DNA from: S146-42 sp965371965
GTDB taxonomy: Bacteria > Planctomycetota > Phycisphaerae > Phycisphaerales > UBA1924
Direction: 5' to 3'
NCBI GenBank assembly: GCA_965371965.1
Contig: CBDVAM010000071.1
Span: 1 to 16,619, forward strand
Length of the DNA stretch: 16,619 nucleotides
Position 1 is the stretch's first letter. The number at the start of each line of letters is the position of its first letter. Shown here piece after piece: positions 7,030 through 14,100 of the stretch. The notes beneath the pieces are model-generated. The model did not search any database, had not been told where the DNA came from, and saw only the letters and a program-made list of their open reading frames with translations. Position numbers and translations under genes: made by a program.

Positions 7030-7731
7030 ATGGGTCTGACGCGGCATATCGGGATCGTCGGTGTCAGCCCCGAGGGTGCAGCCCTGTTCTTGCAGCGACT
7101 CTCGCGTCTGGCGGCGGCCAACGGGGGCGATCATCCACGCGTCAGCCTGCATAACGAGCCCCTTTCGCACTATCTGGAGGCTATTCGTGCGGACGATTGG
7201 CATCGGGTCGCCGACCTGCTGAGGCGGTCCGCGTCAATGCTGGCCGCGTGCGGAGCCGAGGTGTGCCTGACTCCCGACAACGCGGTGCAATACGCGATTC
7301 AGCTCGCTGAGCACGAATCCGAGATTCCCTGGCTGTCGATTCCCGAACTGGTTGCCGACGCCCTGACAAGGGAAAACCGCACCAAGGTGGGGTTGCTGGG
7401 CACCAAGTGGGTCACCCAGGGCTCCGCGTTCCAGACCACGCTGGGCATGCGGGGGATTCAGGTGCTGTCGCCCGAGGATGACGACGCCGAGCGATTGGAC
7501 GAGATTATCCTGGACGAGTTGATCTACGGCAAAACACTCCCATCGTCAAACTCCGAGGTCATCTCCATCGCGTTGCGTCTCAAGGAGCGAGGATGTGAGA
7601 GCCTGATCGTGGGGAGTTCTGAGGTGCCGTTGGTGCTGAACAGCTCGAACTCGCCTCTGCCGCTGTTCGACTCGGCTGAAATCCTGGCATCGCGGGTGAT
7701 CTCTCTGGACCCGATTGGGCCAAAATCTTAG
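7030..7731 (+). CDS. Asp/Glu racemase-family protein lacking both catalytic cysteines
   Basis: The 233 residues resemble aspartate/glutamate racemases from end to end: an opening HIGIVGVSPEGAALF at 6-20, VGLLGTKWV at 120-128, LDELIYG at 161-167, and a closing PLFDSAEI at 211-218. Active members use two cysteines, one in IPCNTAH and one in GCTE, for two-base racemisation. Here the first aligns with TPDNAVQ (Asp83, and Gln replaces His) and the second with GSSE (Ser196). A normal two-cysteine mechanism is therefore ruled out if the alignment, made by eye, is right. The protein may be a one-base enzyme, a lyase, or a binding protein. ATG 7030 is chosen because AAGGGAG (7018-7024) lies 5 nt upstream; a GTG at 7024 falls inside that site. 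The gene is divergent from hscB. Confidence 0.82.
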   Translation: MGLTRHIGIVGVSPEGAALFLQRLSRLAAANGGDHPRVSLHNEPLSHYLEAIRADDWHRVADLLRRSASMLAACGAEVCLTPDNAVQYAIQLAEHESEIPWLSIPELVADALTRENRTKVGLLGTKWVTQGSAFQTTLGMRGIQVLSPEDDDAERLDEIILDELIYGKTLPSSNSEVISIALRLKERGCESLIVGSSEVPLVLNSSNSPLPLFDSAEILASRVISLDPIGPKS

Positions 7732-7748
7732 GATTCTTACTAGTATTT

Positions 7749-7780
7749 TGTGTCAGGTAGGCGAACATCCATGTGTCAGG
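7749..7780. repeat. Direct repeat TGTGTCAGG x2, 23 bp apart
   Basis: TGTGTCAGG occurs at 7749-7757 and 7772-7780, a centre-to-centre distance of 23 bp, about two helical turns. It lies just after the racemase-family stop and about 100 bp upstream of the promoter of the giant gene. It might be a paired activator site, or chance. Confidence 0.35.
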
Positions 7781-7881
7781 GATGAAAAAATGTGCCTTGC
7801 GCGGGTGTGAGTGGCCCCAAAGGTGGGATTGGGACGTATATTCAGTCGTCGCGAGTTGTTCCAGGTTTGGCCGGACAGAGT

Positions 7882-7911
7882 TTGACGATTCTGGACGGCG
7901 GCTGGGATAAT
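7882..7911 (+). promoter_or_regulatory. Probable sigma-70-type promoter of the giant LEPR-XLL gene
   Basis: TTGACG (7882-7887, 5/6 match) and GATAAT (7906-7911, 5/6 match) are 18 bp apart, the best promoter-like pair in the window. Transcription would start near A7917/G7918 and leave a leader of about 190 nt. Confidence 0.6.
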
Positions 7912-7917
7912 CCGCTA

Positions 7918-8108
7918 GACTACGTTTCAGGCAACGGCCTGAGACGCCCAACGTGAAGCCCGGCGCCGCCAGGCGCTTGCCAGGGCGAAGGAACAGGACC
8001 CCTTCTGACGGGTCATCACAGGAATGCAAGAACCCTCGATGTTCGGGGGCGTGCGTGGTGGCCGAGAAGGTGGCAAGGACGGACGAGGATTTCGACCAGG
8101 AGCCTGCG
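7918..8108 (+). promoter_or_regulatory. Structured 5' leader of the giant gene
   Basis: Four hairpins can be drawn by hand. The first is a 10-bp stem with one G-T wobble, arms 7923-7932 and 7937-7946, loop AACG, beginning about five nucleotides from the predicted transcript start. The others are GCGCC/GGCGC at 7963-7976, GACCC/GGGTC at 7997-8014, and a 7-bp stem with one wobble at 8033-8049 with loop TGT. I match it to no known riboswitch. A 5'-terminal stem of this kind commonly protects long mRNAs from decay; that role is inferred. Confidence 0.4.
8098..8102 (+). promoter_or_regulatory. Ribosome binding site of the giant gene
   Basis: AGGAG with 6 nt spacing to ATG 8109. It decides the start over an in-frame GTG at 8058, which has no comparable site. 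Confidence 0.75.
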
Positions 8109-11100
8109 ATGAGCGGATACTCGAAGCGATCGTTATTCACGATTATTTCTCCTCTGCGGCGGAGCCGTGCGGGTGATGAGAACCTCGAGGTCTCGCGTGC
8201 AGCCGGCAAGGCTCAGCGGCGAGACGGCGAGTCGTTTGAGACCCTCGAGCCGCGTGTCCTGCTCGCGGGCGACCATCCGAGCCTGGTTGATTTCCCCTTG
8301 GCGAGCGAGATCACCCTGGATGGCGTCACGGGCATGGGAACGATCGGTGGGGAGCTCGAGGTCGTCAACGACGACGATCTGTTCAAGTTCACCGCACCGG
8401 CGACGGACTTCGTCACGATCCGGGCCGACGGCATGAACTCGGCCAGGCGGGCCGCCGACGCGACGCCGCTGGACACCCAGATCAAGATCTTCGATGCATC
8501 GGGTGCATTGATCGCTCAGAGTTCCGGCGACGGGGAAGTGACCGGCGGCACGCCGACGGACGCGTGGTTCGGATTCGTCGCGACGGCGGGCGAAGAGTAC
8601 TTCATCAATGTGCTGAGCGATTCGGACCAGGCCGAGGATGGGACGGGTGAGTACATCCTGCGTGTGGACGGCCTGACGACCGCGCTGGCTGTCGACGAGT
8701 TCACCGGCGAGGCGGCGACCCAGGATGACCTGGACAACTTCGACCCGCCGACGGGCCTTCCGCTGGTCGCGGGGTCACTCGGGCTCGATGATCTGCACAC
8801 GATGACGCCCGATGACGAGTTCAGCGGCGATGACATCGTCTACAAGATCACCTCACTGTCCGGTTCGTTCTACGACAGCATTGCCTCGGCGTCGGTCTTC
8901 GCAGACGTGATCGATCTTGATACCCGCCTGGAGATATTCGACGCCTCCGGCGAGATCGTGACGGACAACAGCCAGGCGGCCTTCTTGAACGATCCGTTCT
9001 TGACGTTCCGATCGGCACCTGACACAACGTACTTCGTGCGTGTCCGCAGCGACGAGTTCCTTGATCCGGCGGCGGTGCCCTCGGCGGGCGAGTTCGAGCT
9101 GAAGATCGACCTGGCCGCCGAGGAGATCGTGCTGGATCCGATCTCGCGCAGGGGTCAGGGACCAACCCCGGTGAGAGTTGTCAATCCATTGAATCCGTTC
9201 GAGGTGAACGGAACGCCGTTCCTTCGCAACTCAAGTGATTTCAACATCTTCCGGTTCCAGTCCAAGGGCTTCGGGCAGTCCTTCGTGACCGCGACGGCCT
9301 TGGTCCCGCATGACTTGCAGTTGACGATTCTCGACTTCGCGGGCAATGAGATCGGCTTCGTGGACGACCTGGTCGGGACAACGCCCGAGCTGCGCGTCGA
9401 ACTCGACGGCGGGCAGGAGTATTTCCTCGTGGTCGCCGGCTTTGACGACCCCAATGGCGGGTGGATGTTCGAGCCGTACCAGCTCGACGTCGAGGCGCAC
9501 CACAACATCAACGTGAGCGATGATTTCGCGACCGATGACCATCCCAACTCGCACGATATTCCGGGGAATCTGACCCTCGAGCAGCGGAAGCGATTCTTCG
9601 ACGATGCGACGGCGCTGAACTTCGGCGATCCGTTTGCGACAACCGATGGCGACGGGAATCCGGTCCGTGATCGCGGCTACCGCCAGGCGGCGTTCATCCA
9701 GGGTCGCATCTGGGATGCGAACCCCGTTGACTCGAACCCCAATGACACGAAGAACGGAATCGAAGAGGACACCGATCTGTTCAGTTTCGTGCCGCCGATT
9801 GACATGCTCGGCGTGTTCGAGGGCGACAACGACAACGAGGGCGCATCGCTGTTTGTCGGCGGTCAGTTCACGGGTGCCGAGCTGGAGACCCAGCCGGTCC
9901 CGGTCAACTCTCCGGGTATCTCGCTCTACGACGCGTTCGACTGGTGGGCGGTCGGCCCGCGCCCGACACTTGCCGCACCTTTCGGCATGCTCGACAACTC
10001 AGACACACCCGACACCGACGGCCCGGTGGTCTATTCGCTGGTGGAAACAACGCTCATTCTCCCTAACGGAACGCGACCTGCGCTCGTCATGGGCGGTGAT
10101 TTTACGGTCGCACTTGAGGACGGCTCGACGGCCGACAATCTGGTTGCCTGGGCCTACAACCCGAACCCGGCTGTCGCCAGACGCGACGAGCAGGGCCTGC
10201 TCGGTCGCTATACGTTCTACAACATCGGCTCGCCCAACGGCCCGGTTCGGGCGCTTGCCGAGTTCACTCCTGATCCGACCTTCAACGACGGTGAAGACGA
10301 CATCATCTTGACGCTGCCGGAGCAGGGTCCGTTCCTGGTCATTGGTGGCGAGTTCACTGATGTGAGCGGAGTGAACGCTTCGGGGCTTGCGCAACACAAC
10401 ATCACGACCCTGGCGCATGAGTTTGCGATCTGGGAGGGCTTTGCGGACATCGACGGGCCGGTGTTCGCGCTGGAGACGTACGACCCGCCGAGCCCCGGCG
10501 CGGGACGTGGGCCGCCCACCGGGTTGGCAACACTGGACATCGTTGTCATCAACCGAGACACGCCGCAGTTCGGCGTGAGCGCTCTGCTCAATGAGGACGG
10601 AACCGGCCAGACGATCGCCGAACCGTTTGCGTTCGGCCAGAACCTGACCGTCCCCAATGCGGTGGTGGCCGCCGATTTCCTGGGTGGCCCGGGCGGTTCT
10701 CAGGACGGGGCCGTGGATCTTGCGGTCCTGGATCCGGTGCTCCGCCAGATCACGATCTTCCAGAACACGGCCGATGGCAACCTCCCTCCGACCCAGATCG
10801 CCCCGACGATCAGCCTCGACCTCTCGAACGACCAGGTGCCCCAGGACCTGCTCGCCATGGACGTCTTGGGTGATGACCTTCCGGATCTCATCGTCGTGAG
10901 CTCCAGCAGTTCCAGCGACACGGGACGGCTCATCGTCATTGAGAATCTGGGCGGCGGCACCTTCGGCACGCCGGCCTCGTTTGTGATCGCGACGCTCGAG
11001 GACAGTGTCCTGAGTATCGACGGCGGCGACCTGCTCGATAACGACGGAGACATCGATCTGGCGATCGGAGATTCCGAACGCGATCTGGTCTACGTCGTGC

Positions 11101-14100
11101 AGAACAACTCGGTCGACGGCACGGCGATCTTCGCCTTCTCCGAGGTTTCCATCAATGCGTCCTCGACGCCGGTGGACGTCGCCGTGGGCGATCTTGACGG
11201 CGACACCGTCCCCGATATCGCAACAGCGAATCAGGGCAACAACACGGTCAAGGTCCTGTTCAACAACGGCAACGGCACGTTCGACAATAGTGTGGGTCCG
11301 TTCGCGTCCGGCGGTTCGAGCCCGAGCGGGGTTCAGCTTGCCCCGATGCGTGCGGGCGATGACGCAAACGACATCATCGTGGTGAACGAGGGCAGCAGTT
11401 CTGTGTCGATCCTGCGCCACCAGGACGACTTCCTGCAGCGCAGCACGTTCGCGACCAATCCTGATGGGTTGGATGACTCGCCGGGCGATTTGGCTGTCGG
11501 CGACATGAACGACGACGGACGCATGGACGTCGTGACCGTGAACAGCCTGACCGATACGGTCAGCGTGATGTTTGGTACCGGTAACCAGACCCTCACCCTG
11601 CCCGCCCAGAGGTTCCTCACCGGCGAGGACGGCGTGAACGACGTGCCCGTTGGGATCGCGCTGGTCGATATCGACGTTGATATCGACGGCGTGCTGCTGG
11701 AGGTTCCCGCGCCGCCGGATCCGCCAAACTCGCTGTTCGTCGGCGGCTCGTTCACGGTGCCGGTCAACACGTTCTTCGGCGACATCGTCGTCGCGCGGAA
11801 TATCGCCTCCTGGAACGGCAGAGAATACCGCCCCGCGAGCTTTGGCAGCAGCGAGGTCGATGCTAACAATCCTGATCCGGTGATCCCGCCGTCAGAGACC
11901 AACGGCCCGGTGTACGCGCTGGAAGTGCATTCCCCGAGCTTCCTTACCCCTGACGGCGACATCGAACAGCATGCTCCGATCCTGTATATCGGTGGTGATT
12001 TCACCGAGGCCGGTGGGATCGAGGCCAACAACATCGTTCGGATGGGGTTCGTGGATGAGAACAACGATCCGAGCCTTCCGGGCTACACGCCGCAGGCTCT
12101 GTGGGAGAAGGTTGGCGACAACGGGACCGATGGGCCGGTGTACGCCCTCACGACATGGCTCCCGCCAGAGGTCATCGGGCTGCTTGAAGATGATCTCGTA
12201 TTTGAGGTGATCATCCTCGGCGGCGACTTCGACACGCTCAACAACGGAGCGGACGACGCCTCCAACGTCGCAATCGTGGGCTTAGCGCTTGGGGGACTCG
12301 CGCCGATGAGTCCGGGCTTCGATGCCCCGGTCCGCGCTCTCGCGTCCCTGGATGAGATCCAGGAGCCGTGGATGCAACAGATCGTCGACGAAGCAGCCGC
12401 CGACGACCGCCAGGTGGTCTATGCCGGTGGTGATTTCCTGAATCTCGGCACACCCGACGCCCCCGTTGCGGCCGCGGGCCATCTTGCGGTCTATGACGTG
12501 GTGAACACCCCGTTCGGTCCGGTGTTCACGTGGATTCCGACCCGCGAGGGCACGGACGATTCGATCTTCGCGGTCGCGGAGTTCGACGATCACAACCCGA
12601 CATTTGACAACAGCGCCTCGAAGTGGGATCGCCACGATCGCGCGGCGACCCGGGCGTTCCTCATAGCGAGCCCGACGACCGATTCGTTCGCGAACATGTT
12701 CGTGACGCTGTACGACTCGGACCTCAACGTCATGTACACCAACGACACCGTGTCGCCGCCGTTCCCGGATCCGTCCGGCGGCTTCGACCCGTCGCTGCGC
12801 CAGCCGGCGGCCGCGGGGACGTTCGCGCTGCCGCCGATGAGCGGCGGCGAGATGCACTACCTCGAGATCTCTTCGGTCCGCGGCACGGGCCAGTATTCGT
12901 TCACGCTGGTAGTCGACGCGATCCCGCCGGACGATGATGGCAATGGTGTCGTTCAGGACATCAACGCGACCTTCTTCGAGGTGGCCGGAGAATTTGTCAA
13001 TGCGACGGCCCTCTCGCTCGACCAGTTCGGCGAGGACGTCAACTACAACGCGACGGCGTCATTCCCCTACCCGGCTCACGAGTTCAAGACCTTCAAGCCC
13101 AGCCCCTCGCTGCGAGGGTCCATCCAGCATCGGTACGACTTCGGCACGATCTTCAACGTCCAGGACGAGGACTTCTTCGCGTTCACGGCACAGACGACCG
13201 GCACCGTCGAGGTCCGACTCAGCACGATCTCGACGCCGGACGAGTTCACGGAACTCCGCCCGGACAACACCTTTACCCGCACCGATACCTATGACAGCCA
13301 GCTTGACGGTGCGCTGCGCATCTTCAACAACGACCTCGAACAGATCGCCTACAACAACGACAACGACGTGACGCGTGGCGACCGCACAAGCCACAACCTC
13401 GGCACACTGCCCGAGACCGACTACCGTGAGACCGACCCGCGGGTCCTGTTCAACGTCATCGAGGGTGAGCGGTACTTCATCGTCGTCGAGAGCGGACAGC
13501 GCTACAGCATTGGTGCTCCGGAGGATCCCGCAGATCGGGTGGAGAACACCGACTTCGAGATCGACAAACGTCGGGCCACCGGCACCTATCGCCTGCTCGT
13601 GAACACGCCCAGCACCCAGACGACGCTCAACGGGGCGCACGCGGGCGATGACCACATGTCCAACACGACAGGGTTCGGCGCAACGCCCGTGACCCTCGAT
13701 GCGTTCGGCAACAGCGCGCTGGGCCTGTTCATCAACGACAACGGCACTCCGGGTGACGAGAGCGACGACTTCAACTACGACGGCAGAATCGGCGACAGGA
13801 ACGGCGGATCCAGCTTCGACATCGACGTGTTTGAGTACACCGCCCCCGGCGATGGCACCATCACCGTGACCGTCGATCATGCCCAGGGCTCGCCCGCCCT
13901 GATCTCCAGGATCACCGTCACCGATCAGAGTGGCGAGGTCCTTGTCGATGGATCCGCAACGAGCGAGACCCCCGCGCAGATCACTCTGCCGGTGACACTC
14001 GGTGAGAAGGTCAACTTCGTCGTCAGCTCACTCGGCGGCACCACCGGCGAGTTCACGCTGGACGTGAGCGGGCCGTTCAAGTTCGACGACTTCGCCGACG

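Larger units (their letters stand above)
7732..8108 (+). other. Intergenic region, 377 bp, no gene seen
   Basis: Between the racemase-family stop and the giant gene I see no convincing coding frame. It is less GC-rich at its left end (7732-7860), where the direct repeat lies. I find no intrinsic terminator with stem and T-run after the racemase gene. The right half holds the promoter and a structured leader listed separately. Confidence 0.6.

Noticed and set aside
6958..7203. N-terminal extension of HscB up to ATG 7203
   Set aside because: The extra 82 residues show no J-domain similarity and run opposite the start of the divergent racemase-family gene. HscB homology begins at the GTG at 6957.
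7721..7749. CAAAAT/ATTTTG inverted repeat over the racemase-family stop as a terminator
   Set aside because: The six-base AT-rich stem with a loop of about 17 nt is too weak, and no T-run follows.
7923..7960. Possible TPP riboswitch, because CTGAGA occurs in the leader of the giant gene
   Set aside because: The CTGAGA box is present, but the second conserved half (ACCTGAT followed by the GGATAATGCC-type segment) is missing, and no thiamine gene is downstream.
7580..8209. 209-codon minus-strand frame across the intergenic region before the giant gene
   Set aside because: It overlaps the ends of both plus-strand genes as well as the promoter and leader, and its Ser/Pro/Arg-rich translation matches nothing I recognise.
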